Shown piece by piece: positions 53,168-60,334 of a DNA stretch of 64,000 bases; the stretch's first letter is position 1, and each line of letters opens with the position of its first letter. Under the pieces are notes generated by a model. The model did no database searches. It was not told the origin of the DNA and saw nothing but the letters and a program-made list of their open reading frames with translations. Position numbers and translations under genes: made by a program. Origin of the DNA: Bordetella petrii (GTDB lineage: Bacteria; Pseudomonadota; Gammaproteobacteria; Burkholderiales; Burkholderiaceae_B); contig NC_010170.1 of NCBI RefSeq assembly GCF_000067205.1, forward strand, positions 2,666,001 to 2,730,000. Reading direction: 5' to 3'.

Positions 53168-53605
53168 ATGAACAAGCGCCACGAACGTTCGCGCATGGCC
53201 GCCATGCTGGCGGCCGGCAGCCTTGCCCTGGCCTGCGGCATGGCCGCCGCCCAGGCCCCCGGCGTATTGCCCGCCGTGCAACAGCAGGGGCAGGTGCAAT
53301 ACCTGACCGGCGGCTTCGGCCACGACGAATCCGAAGCCATCAAGGCCGCCAGCAGCAACTACCCGCTGGCCCTCACTTTCGCCTCGACCCAGGGCGGCGC
53401 CTACCTGGCCGACGTGCAGGTCACCATCACCGATGCGCAAGGCAATACCGTGCTCGACGCCACCTCCGACGGCCCGTTCCTGCTGGTGAAGCTGCCGGCT
53501 GGCCGCTACACGGTCTCGGCCCGTTTCAACGGCAACGAACAAACCCGCCACGTGGCGGTGCCCGCGCACGGCACGGCGCGGCAGACCTTCACCTGGAACG
53601 CATGA
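53168..53605 (+). CDS. Small exported protein with carboxypeptidase-regulatory-like fold
   Basis: 145 aa. The ATG at 53168 is 7 nt after AGGAG; an ATG six bases earlier is in frame but too close to it. A Sec signal peptide (MAAMLAAGSLALACGMAAAQA) is followed by a domain resembling the beta-sandwich of CarboxypepD_reg/PEGA-type proteins: AYLADVQVTITDAQGNTVLDATSDGPFLLVKLPAGRYTVSARF, then HVAVPAHGTARQTFTW. Found singly; no partner or function is suggested by neighbours. Confidence 0.75.
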   Translation: MNKRHERSRMAAMLAAGSLALACGMAAAQAPGVLPAVQQQGQVQYLTGGFGHDESEAIKAASSNYPLALTFASTQGGAYLADVQVTITDAQGNTVLDATSDGPFLLVKLPAGRYTVSARFNGNEQTRHVAVPAHGTARQTFTWNA

Positions 53606-53659
53606 ACCCGCGCGGCATTTTGGCGTTACGCTGGCGGTCCGTCGTCGTCCGCCGCCATC

Positions 53660-54523
53660 ATGCCGCTGCCCTTGCCTACCCTGTTGCCCTGGATCGCCCT
53701 GTGCCTTGCAGCCGCCCTGCTGTGGCCGTCCGCCACCCGCCGGTATGCCCTGGTAGTGCTCGCGGTGGGCTACGCCTGGGGCTGGGCGCAGGGCGCACTG
53801 GACCCGATAGTGCTGTTGTGGCTGGCGCTGCTGCTGGCCGCGGGCTGGGCCGTGCGCGCCGCCGGGCCGTCATGGCGCCGCGCCACGGGACACGCGCTGT
53901 TCATGGCGCTGGCGGCCGGGCTGGGCCTGCACCTGCTACCCGGCTTCCATAACGCGCAGGCCATCGCGGCCGCCCGCTATACGGCCGACGCCGCGCCGTT
54001 CAGCATGTACCTGAACCTGGACAAACCGCTGCTGGCGTTCTGGGTGGTGCTGGCGGCAGCGCCGTCCATGGCCGGCGCCGATGCGGGCGCCACGCTGCGC
54101 GCCGCCCTGGCCGCGTGCGCGGCCGCCGCCGTGGCCTGCCTGGGCGTGGCGCTGGCCGTCGGCCTGGTGGGCTGGGCCCCCAAGTGGCCAGCCCAGGGCT
54201 GGCTGTGGCTGGCCAACAATGCCCTGCTGGTCACGCTGGCCGAAGAAGCGCTTTTTCGCGGCTACGTGCAGCAGCAACTGACGGCGCGCTGGGGCCACCA
54301 CCGCGGCGGCGCGGTCCTGGCGATCGGGGCGGCGGCGCTGCTGTTCGGGCTAGCCCATCTGGCGGGCGGCGTGCAGTGGGTGGCGCTGGCAAGCCTGGCC
54401 GGCGTGGCCTATGGCGTTGCGTACCGATACGGCGGCCTGGCCGCGGCAGTGCTGGCCCACCTGGGGCTGAACACCTTGCATTTCGCCTGCTTCACTTACC
54501 CGATGCGCGCGGTGGCGGGCTAA
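53660..54523 (+). CDS. CPBP-family intramembrane glutamic endopeptidase
   Basis: 287-aa membrane protein (about eight helices) of the CAAX-protease/bacteriocin-processing (Abi) family. Motif 1 is EEALFRG with Glu195, Glu196 and Arg200; the His of motif 2 is in LFGLAHLAGG and that of motif 3 in HLGLNTLHF. No bacteriocin or phage-defence gene is adjacent, so a role in membrane-protein processing is only a guess. The ribosome-binding site is weak. Confidence 0.85.
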   Translation: MPLPLPTLLPWIALCLAAALLWPSATRRYALVVLAVGYAWGWAQGALDPIVLLWLALLLAAGWAVRAAGPSWRRATGHALFMALAAGLGLHLLPGFHNAQAIAAARYTADAAPFSMYLNLDKPLLAFWVVLAAAPSMAGADAGATLRAALAACAAAAVACLGVALAVGLVGWAPKWPAQGWLWLANNALLVTLAEEALFRGYVQQQLTARWGHHRGGAVLAIGAAALLFGLAHLAGGVQWVALASLAGVAYGVAYRYGGLAAAVLAHLGLNTLHFACFTYPMRAVAG

Positions 54524-54557
54524 GGCCGGCTGGCGCGAACGCGCCGGACGGCGCGGC

Positions 54558-55229
54558 CTACCCCTTGAGACTGTCGGCCCACTCGCGCGCCAGGTCGCGC
54601 CGCGCGCCCCGGTTGGCCAGCGCGGTCAGCAACATGGCGATGCATGCGCCGGTAGCGGCCAGGGCCATGTCTTTCTGCGCATCCCAGATGTCGCCCTGCA
54701 TGCCCAGATAAGCCGCGCCCAGATCGCCGCCAAACAGCGACGCCGCGCCCCATTCGATCAGTTCGTACAACGCCGAGGTGGACAGCGCCACATCGAGCGG
54801 CAGCAGGTACCCCCAGAAGCCACGCACTTCGACCACACGCAGGAAGATCTCGCGGATCGGATAGGCGAACAGCAGGCCATACGAAAAATGCACCAGCCGG
54901 TCGAAGTGGTTGCGTTGCCAGCCCAGCGCCTCGTTGAGGCTGTGGCCGGTCAGGGCGCGCCACCAGTCGTCGTAGGGCACATTCGAATAGGTGTAGTGCG
55001 CGCCCACCGCATGCAGGCACAAGAACAGGAAAATCAGGGTGTACGACACGCGTGAAAACACGAACCAGCGCCGCGTCACCACCAGCACCGCGCCGAACAG
55101 CAGCACCAGCGCGTTTTCCAGCAGCCAGTCGCCGCGGTCGAACGGCCGGATGGCCAGCGCCACCCACAGCACGGCGTACAGGACGGCCAGCATGGCCAGG
55201 TAGGCATGGCGCGCGGAGGTTTTTTTCAT
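54558..55229 (-). CDS. DUF2238 inner-membrane protein (YjdF-like)
   Basis: 223 aa with about six hydrophobic segments. The DUF2238 core is recognised by HAVGAHYTYSNVPY, HFDRLVHFSYGLLFAYPIREIF, and LYELIEWGAASLFGG...YLGMQGDIWDAQKDMALA, which carry conserved His, Asp and Glu that could bind a metal. No function is established. Co-directional with arfB, whose stop lies 3 bp upstream of this start. Confidence 0.83.
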   Translation of the reverse strand: MKKTSARHAYLAMLAVLYAVLWVALAIRPFDRGDWLLENALVLLFGAVLVVTRRWFVFSRVSYTLIFLFLCLHAVGAHYTYSNVPYDDWWRALTGHSLNEALGWQRNHFDRLVHFSYGLLFAYPIREIFLRVVEVRGFWGYLLPLDVALSTSALYELIEWGAASLFGGDLGAAYLGMQGDIWDAQKDMALAATGACIAMLLTALANRGARRDLAREWADSLKG

Positions 55230-55232
55230 GGC

Positions 55233-55649
55233 TCAGTCGTCGGTGATCTTGCCGCGCAACCGCTTGATTTCGCCGTGCAGCACCTTGCGCTGCACGCGGC
55301 GGCGCTGCGAGGCGCGGGTGGGACGCGTGGGCCGGCGCGGCCTGGCCGGACGCGCCACGGCGCGCACCATCTCGGCGAGCCGCTCGAGCGCCTCGCCGCG
55401 GTTCTTTTCCTGGCTGCGGAAGGCCTGCGCCTTGATCACGATGACGCCGTCCTTGGACACGCGGCGGTCGGGCAGCGCGCACAGCGCCTCTTTGATGTGC
55501 GCGGGCAGGCTGGAAGCACGCACGTCGAAACGCAGGTGAACGGCGCTGGACACCTTGTTGACGTTCTGGCCGCCGGCGCCCTGGGCGCGGATCATCCCGA
55601 ACTCGATATCCCGCTCGTCCAGGTACAGGTCTTCTTGGATGTAATACAT
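55233..55649 (-). CDS. arfB: Alternative ribosome-rescue factor ArfB (peptidyl-tRNA hydrolase YaeJ)
   Basis: 138-aa rescue factor that frees ribosomes stalled on truncated mRNA. It has the catalytic GGQ at residues 26-28 (RAQGAGGQNVNKVSSAVHLRF), lacks the codon-recognition domain of RF1/RF2, and ends with the basic tail that fills the empty mRNA channel (ARPRRPTRPTRASQRRRVQRK). The start at 55649 gives the family MYYI start. First gene of a two-gene unit with DUF2238. Confidence 0.92.
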   Translation of the reverse strand: MYYIQEDLYLDERDIEFGMIRAQGAGGQNVNKVSSAVHLRFDVRASSLPAHIKEALCALPDRRVSKDGVIVIKAQAFRSQEKNRGEALERLAEMVRAVARPARPRRPTRPTRASQRRRVQRKVLHGEIKRLRGKITDD

Positions 55650-55748
55650 AGGCCGCCAGTCTACGCCAGCCGGCCCGCCGCCGCGACCCGCGCGGTGCCG
55701 GTAAAATGGCGGTTTGGACAGGGCCGGCCGCCAGGCCGCGGCCATCGC

Positions 55749-56381
55749 ATGACTTACTCCACCAAAGAAATCTTCAAGACGCTGCAGGGCGAAGGCGCTC
55801 AGGCCGGCCGCGCGGCGGTGTTCTGCCGGTTCGCGGGGTGCAACCTGTGGTCGGGCCGCGAAGCCGACCGCGCTGGCGCCGTCTGCACGTTCTGCGATAC
55901 CGACTTCGTCGGCACCGACGGCCCTGGCGGCGGCAAATTCGCCAGCGCGGCGCAGTTGGCCGACGCCATCGCGGCGGCCTGGGGCCCCGGCACGCAAGAC
56001 CGCTACGTGGTGTTCACCGGCGGCGAGCCGCTGCTGCAGCTCGATGCCGCGCTGCTGCAAGCGGTGCACGGCCACGGCTTCACGGTGGCCATCGAAACCA
56101 ACGGCACCCTGCCCGCGCCAGCTGGCATCGACTGGATCTGCGTCAGCCCCAAAGGCAGCGCGCGGGTGGTCATCGAGCGCGGCCACGAGCTCAAGCTGGT
56201 GTATCCGCAGGCCGAGGCCCGGCCCGAAGCCTATGCCCACCTCGATTTCCAGCATTTTTTCCTGCAGCCCATGGATGGCCCGGCGCGCGCCGCCAATACC
56301 CAGCAGGCCGTCCAGTACTGCATGCAGCATCCGCAATGGCGGCTCAGCCTGCAAACCCACAAATACATAGGCATTCCATGA
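55749..56381 (+). CDS. queE: 7-carboxy-7-deazaguanine synthase
   Basis: Radical SAM enzyme that contracts 6-carboxytetrahydropterin to 7-carboxy-7-deazaguanine in queuosine synthesis. The 4Fe-4S cysteines appear as Cys31-x14-Cys46-x2-Cys49, the expanded motif known from Burkholderia QueE in place of CX3CX2C. FKTLQGEGAQAG at the N-terminus, VVFTGGEPLLQ and AIETNGT are further landmarks. 210 aa. Followed 28 bp later by queD, so the two steps are co-expressed. Confidence 0.94.
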   Translation: MTYSTKEIFKTLQGEGAQAGRAAVFCRFAGCNLWSGREADRAGAVCTFCDTDFVGTDGPGGGKFASAAQLADAIAAAWGPGTQDRYVVFTGGEPLLQLDAALLQAVHGHGFTVAIETNGTLPAPAGIDWICVSPKGSARVVIERGHELKLVYPQAEARPEAYAHLDFQHFFLQPMDGPARAANTQQAVQYCMQHPQWRLSLQTHKYIGIP

Positions 56382-56409
56382 ACCACCCCCGCGCCGCGCG
56401 AGGCCGCCG

Positions 56410-56853
56410 ATGATCTCGGTCACCCGCAGGCTGGAATTCGACGCCGGCCATCGCATTCCCGACCACCGCAGCCAGTGCCGCAACCTGCACGGCCACCGCT
56501 ACGTGCTCGAAGTCACGCTGGAGGGCGACGTCGCCGACGCGCCCGGCGCGTCCCACAACGGCATGCTGATGGATTTTTCCGAAATCAAGGCCATTGCCAA
56601 ACGCCACATCGTCGACCCCTGGGACCACGCCTTCCTGGTGTACCGCGACGACGCCGCCGTGCGCGGCTTCCTGGACACGCTGCCAGGCCACAAGACCGTG
56701 GTGCTCGACTGCATTCCCACGGCCGAGAACCTGGCGCGCGTCATCTTCGCCGCGCTGGCGCCGCACTACCACGGGCACTACGGCGCGCAGCTGCGCCTGT
56801 CGCGCGTACGGCTGTACGAAACCCCCAACTGCTGGGCCGACTGCAGCGGCTGA
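56410..56853 (+). CDS. queD: 6-carboxy-5,6,7,8-tetrahydropterin synthase
   Basis: 147-aa PTPS-family enzyme making 6-carboxytetrahydropterin from dihydroneopterin triphosphate, upstream of QueE in queuosine synthesis. Zinc ligands His14 (FDAGHR) and His27/His29 (NLHGHRY), catalytic Cys23 (SQCRNLHG), and the DFSEIK and DHAFL motifs are intact; PTAENLA and VRLYET close the active site. Convergent with the TRAP binding protein gene. Confidence 0.94.
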   Translation: MISVTRRLEFDAGHRIPDHRSQCRNLHGHRYVLEVTLEGDVADAPGASHNGMLMDFSEIKAIAKRHIVDPWDHAFLVYRDDAAVRGFLDTLPGHKTVVLDCIPTAENLARVIFAALAPHYHGHYGAQLRLSRVRLYETPNCWADCSG

Positions 56854-56865
56854 TCTTTTAGCCCG

Positions 56866-57951
56866 CTAAAGGCCTTTTTCGCGCGTGGCCATCAGGTAAT
56901 TCTCGGCGGCGCCGTCGTTCACGCTGGCCCACAGCAACTGGTCGGCGCGGAAAGCCCGCCACGAGGCCAGCACCTTGGCGAAGCCGGCATCCTTGGCGGC
57001 ATAGCCGTCCAGCACTTCGCGGGTGGCGCGTTGCATGGCGTGCATCACTTCGGGCGGCCAGGCCTTCAGCTTGACGCCCTGCCCCACCAGCCGCTTGAGC
57101 GCCGGAATGTTGTTGGCGTCGTACTTGGCCAGCAGATCGTCGGCCGCGCAGGCGCTCGCCGCGCGCAAGGCTTCCTGGTAGCGCGGCGGCAGCTTGGCCC
57201 AGCTGTCGCGGTTGATGGCCAGGCACAGGCTGGCGCCCAGTTCCAGCACGCCCGGCCCATAGTAATAACTGGCCACCTTGGCGAAGCCGAGCTTTTCGTC
57301 GTCGTACGGCCCGACGAATTCCACCGCATCCAGCGAACCCTTTTCCAGCGCCGGGTAAATGTCGCTGCCGGCTACCTGCTGCGGAATCGCACCCAGCTTT
57401 TCGTAGACCATACTCAGCAGCCCTGGCGTGCGGATGCGCAGGCCCTTCAGATCGTCGGGGCTGTTGATCTCTTTGCGAAACCAGCCGCCCATCTGCGCGC
57501 CCGTATTGCCGCAAGGAATGGCCAGCGCATTAAAACGCGCGTACAGCCCGTCGATCAGTTCCTGCCCGCCGCCATGCAGCAGCCAGGCCGTGTGCTGGCG
57601 CGGCGTCAGGCCGAACGGCACGCCGGTGTCGAACACCAGCCCGGGCTCTTTGCCCAGGTAGTAAAAACCGGCAGTGTGGCCGCATTCGGTGGTGCCGTTC
57701 TGCACCGCGTCCAGCACCTGCAGGGGCGGCACCAGTTCGCCGGCCGAAAACGGCCGGATGCTGAACTTGCCGTCGGTCAGCGCGGCCACTTTCGCGGTCA
57801 GGAATTCGGCCGCGCCCCATACGGTGTCGAGCGAGCGCGGAAAGCTGCTGGGCATGCGCCAGTTGATGACGGGCGCCTCTTGCGCCACCGCGGGCGCGGC
57901 TAGCGCCGCCCCGCCGGCGCCGGCCAGGGTCAGGAAACGACGACGTTGCAT
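56866..57951 (-). CDS. Orphan TRAP transporter substrate-binding protein (DctP family)
   Basis: 361 aa. Twin-arginine-type leader (QRRRFLTLAGAGGAALAAPAVAQ). The DctP body is clear: INWRMPSSFPRSLDTVWGAAEFL, LKGLRIRTPGLLSMVYEKLGA (with the ligand Arg) and IYPALEKGSLDAVEFVGPYDDEKLGF. The latter pattern is that of the lineage binding 2-oxo acids. No DctQ/DctM gene is beside it, so it must borrow a permease elsewhere. It follows the class II aldolase-like gene by 11 bp and is probably co-expressed. Confidence 0.88.
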   Translation of the reverse strand: MQRRRFLTLAGAGGAALAAPAVAQEAPVINWRMPSSFPRSLDTVWGAAEFLTAKVAALTDGKFSIRPFSAGELVPPLQVLDAVQNGTTECGHTAGFYYLGKEPGLVFDTGVPFGLTPRQHTAWLLHGGGQELIDGLYARFNALAIPCGNTGAQMGGWFRKEINSPDDLKGLRIRTPGLLSMVYEKLGAIPQQVAGSDIYPALEKGSLDAVEFVGPYDDEKLGFAKVASYYYGPGVLELGASLCLAINRDSWAKLPPRYQEALRAASACAADDLLAKYDANNIPALKRLVGQGVKLKAWPPEVMHAMQRATREVLDGYAAKDAGFAKVLASWRAFRADQLLWASVNDGAAENYLMATREKGL

Positions 57952-57962
57952 GGCACGGCTCC

Positions 57963-58751
57963 TTATTCGATGCAGTCGGGCGCCTCGCGCAACGCGCGAC
58001 GGGCGAAATAGGCAAACGTCAGCGCCAGGATCTTCGGCTTGACCAGGAAATCGTGCGACTCGCGCGCCAGTTCGGCGGGCACCGGCTTGACCGGGCCGAT
58101 CGCGCGCGCGCGCAATTGCAGCGCGGCGACCTGCTCCAGCCAGATCGCCATGACCGTGGCTTCCTCGATCGACTTGCCGGCCGTGAGCATGCCGTGGTTG
58201 GCCAGCAGAATGGCGCGCTTGTCGCCCAGCGCCTCCGAGATGATCTCGCCTTCATCGTCGCCAATGGGCAGGCCCGGCCATTGCGGCAAATAGGCGCAGT
58301 CGTCAAAGAAAGGCGTGGCGTCCATGTGCGCCACCACCAGCGGCTCGCCCACCATCGACAACGCCGACACCGCCGGCGGATGCGTGTGCACGATGCACTG
58401 CACCTCGGGCCGGTGCCGGTACACCCAGGCGTGAAAGCGGTTGGCCGGGTTGGGCAAAGACTTGCCGTCCAGCGGATTGATGTCCTCGTCGATCAGGATC
58501 AGCTCGCTGGCACGCGCCTCATCGGCGCCCACGCCGAACGGCAGCGTCAGGATCGTACCCGGCGCCTCGCCACGCGCCGTAATCTGACCCGCAAGACCGC
58601 CGTGCCAGTGCCCTTGCGCGGCCAGCATGCGGCAGGCCAGCGCCATTTTCTGGGCGGCCGACCAGGCCGCCTGGGGAGCCGCGCGCTCTTCGATCTCGCG
58701 ATCGACGCGGCGGCGCAGGACATCCTTGCCCTGGGAAATGTAATCAGACAT
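57963..58751 (-). CDS. Class II aldolase/adducin-family protein
   Basis: 262 aa from the ATG at 58751 (AGGA 8 nt upstream; two other starts 9 and 24 nt further up are possible). The zinc-aldolase fold shows HWHGGLAGQITAR, the Glu/His cluster VQCIVHTHPPAVSALS (two metal His), and LLANHGMLTAGKSIEEA (third His). It lacks the family-specific N-terminus of fuculose or ribulose-phosphate aldolases, so substrate is unknown; decarboxylase-type relatives exist. Heads a two-gene operon with the TRAP binding protein and is divergent from an XRE-cupin regulator. Confidence 0.83.
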   Translation of the reverse strand: MSDYISQGKDVLRRRVDREIEERAAPQAAWSAAQKMALACRMLAAQGHWHGGLAGQITARGEAPGTILTLPFGVGADEARASELILIDEDINPLDGKSLPNPANRFHAWVYRHRPEVQCIVHTHPPAVSALSMVGEPLVVAHMDATPFFDDCAYLPQWPGLPIGDDEGEIISEALGDKRAILLANHGMLTAGKSIEEATVMAIWLEQVAALQLRARAIGPVKPVPAELARESHDFLVKPKILALTFAYFARRALREAPDCIE

Positions 58752-58930
58752 CTTGATCATCCTGGTAATGGCCAAACAATATTGTTTTGTGTTGCCTTAT
58801 AGGCAACTTGTTGCCCAACATACAAATAATTGTCCGGGCATTCAACGCGGGGAAACCCGCAGGCAGCCGCTGCCTCGGCCAGCCAAAAGTGGCATCATGC
58901 TGCCTTCGCTGTCTTGATCGCGCCCGTCCC
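58752..58930. promoter_or_regulatory. Divergent promoter with two palindromes (aldolase operon / XRE-cupin)
   Basis: The 179-bp gap holds AACAATATTGTT (58775-58786, perfect 12-bp palindrome) and GTTGCC-TTATA-GGCAAC (58791-58807), followed by TTGTTGCCCAACA. The closely spaced palindromes are candidate operators for the adjacent XRE-cupin regulator, controlling both directions. Confidence 0.55.
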
Positions 58931-59524
58931 ATGCCGCCGAAACGTCTACCGCCGCCCCCTCCCGCCGCCCCCGACGCCCAGCAGGTAGGGCTGCGGATGC
59001 GGGCCACGCGGCGGCGCCGCAAGCTGACGCTGGCGCAGTTGTCGGCCCAGACCGGCCTGGACAAAGGCTTCCTGTCGCGTCTGGAACGCGGCGAGAAATT
59101 CGCCTCGGTGGGCTCCCTGCATACGGTGGCGGTCGCCCTGGGCACCACGTTGTCGGCGCTGCTCGGTGAAACCGACCCGCAAGACGAAATCCACATCGTG
59201 CGCGCCGACCAGCGCCACCGCATCGCATCGTCAGCCACCGATCCCGGCGAACACGCCTACGAGGCCATTACCATGGGCGGCACAAGCAGTGGCCTGTCGG
59301 TCATGGTGGTGCAGGTGGGCACCCATGGCGAACGCACCATCGCCCACCACGGCGGCGACGAACTGATCTTCGTGCTGGAGGGCCGCGTGCGCGTGCATTT
59401 CGGCGAACACACCGTGCTGCTCGAACGCGACGACAGCGTGCGCTTTCCCGGCTACCTGCCGCACAGCCTGCAAGCCGAAGGCCGCAAAACCGCCCGCGCG
59501 CTGATCATCATCGCAAGCGATTAA
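58931..59524 (+). CDS. XRE-family regulator with cupin domain
   Basis: 197 aa. N-terminal HTH_3 (MRATRRRRKLTLAQLSAQTGLDKGFLSRLERGEKFASV, about residues 20-58) and a C-terminal cupin barrel (GERTIAHHGGDELIFVLEGRVRVHFGEHTVLLERDDSVRFPGYLPHSL) that would sense a small ligand, as in PuuR-type regulators. A proline-rich start (KRLPPPPPAAP) precedes the HTH. Likely controls the divergent aldolase-TRAP operon. Confidence 0.88.
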   Translation: MPPKRLPPPPPAAPDAQQVGLRMRATRRRRKLTLAQLSAQTGLDKGFLSRLERGEKFASVGSLHTVAVALGTTLSALLGETDPQDEIHIVRADQRHRIASSATDPGEHAYEAITMGGTSSGLSVMVVQVGTHGERTIAHHGGDELIFVLEGRVRVHFGEHTVLLERDDSVRFPGYLPHSLQAEGRKTARALIIIASD

Positions 59525-59602
59525 CCCAAAACCCAGCCCGGCATCACCCCGATGCAACCGCCCGCCGCACCATAGAGCGCCTGGGCGCCCTTTGCATCAA
59601 CC

Positions 59603-59739
59603 GCAGTCCCGCGCCATCCGCCCGACCCGGGGCGGGCGTTGGGCGGCGGGGCAGCTGCGCAGCAGGCCTCGGGCGCCTGCATGCGCCCGAGCCCGACGCA
59701 CGTGCGCCGCCCCGGGTCGGGCGGATGGCGCGGGACTGC
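59603..59739. repeat. Long hairpin element B (33-bp perfect arms, conserved core)
   Basis: Left arm 59603-59635 and right arm 59707-59739 are exact reverse complements over 33 bp (left arm begins GCAGTCCCGCGCCATCC). The 71-nt core (59636-59706) matches that of element A at 12743-12809, including GGCGGGGCAGC, TGCGCAGCAGGCC, TGCGCCCGAGCCCGACG. The arms have no similarity to those of A. Lies 78 bp after the XRE-cupin stop. Confidence 0.85.
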
Positions 59740-59823
59740 CCCAGCACTAGCCCCCCGGCACTAGCCCGAGCCTCACGCCCCCCCTGCCCCCAGGCCGCGC
59801 ACACCTCACACAACTCCATATTG

Positions 59824-59847
59824 ATAGGATACTAATGAATAGGATAC
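59824..59847 (+). promoter_or_regulatory. Direct repeat operator candidate before the MarR gene
   Basis: ATAGGATAC occurs at 59824-59832 and 59839-59847, a 15-bp period, ending 10 bp before the ATG. The AT-rich context suggests the core promoter, so MarR binding here would give autorepression. Confidence 0.5.
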
Positions 59848-59857
59848 AATCAAATCC

Positions 59858-60334
59858 ATGAAACCCCCCTCCGACTCCCGCCTCATGGCCGCCACGGCCA
59901 GCCTGATGGTGCTCTCGCGCGCCTACCGCGGCGCCGCCGATGCCGCCCTGTCCGAATACGGCCTGTCGCAGGCCACGGCCTGGCCCGTGATCATCGCCGG
60001 CCGCCTGGGCGACGGCGTGCGCCAAGGCGCCCTGGCCGAAGCGCTGGGCGTCGAAGGCCCTTCCCTGGTGCGCGTCATCGACCACCTGGTGTCGGCCGGC
60101 CTGATGGAACGCCGCGAAGACCCGCACGACCGCCGCGCCCGCACCCTGCACCTTACGCCCGATGGCCAGGCCCTGCGCGAACGGGTCGAATGCGTGCTGG
60201 CCGCCTTGCGCCGTCAGTTGTTCAAAAACGTCAGCGACGCCGACCTGGAAGCCTGCCTGCGCGTCTTCGACACACTCAAGACCACCCTGGGCCGGCGTTC
60301 GGCCTTGGCCACCGAAGAAGAACGCAAGCCATGA
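59858..60334 (+). CDS. MarR-family regulator of the efflux operon
   Basis: 158-aa winged-HTH regulator: QGALAEALGVEGPSLVRVIDHLVSAGLMERREDPHDRRARTLHLTPDG (helix-turn-helix and beta-wing, about residues 56-105). The N-terminus lacks the usual longer helix. Its stop overlaps the FUSC start by 4 nt (ATGA), so it is the first gene of the efflux operon and probably its repressor. Confidence 0.9.
   Translation: MKPPSDSRLMAATASLMVLSRAYRGAADAALSEYGLSQATAWPVIIAGRLGDGVRQGALAEALGVEGPSLVRVIDHLVSAGLMERREDPHDRRARTLHLTPDGQALRERVECVLAALRRQLFKNVSDADLEACLRVFDTLKTTLGRRSALATEEERKP

Larger units (their letters stand above)
59525..59857. other. Intergenic region with long hairpin element B and marR promoter
   Basis: 333 bp with no gene. 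It contains hairpin element B (59603-59739) and then an AT-rich stretch with direct repeats just before the MarR gene. Confidence 0.65.
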
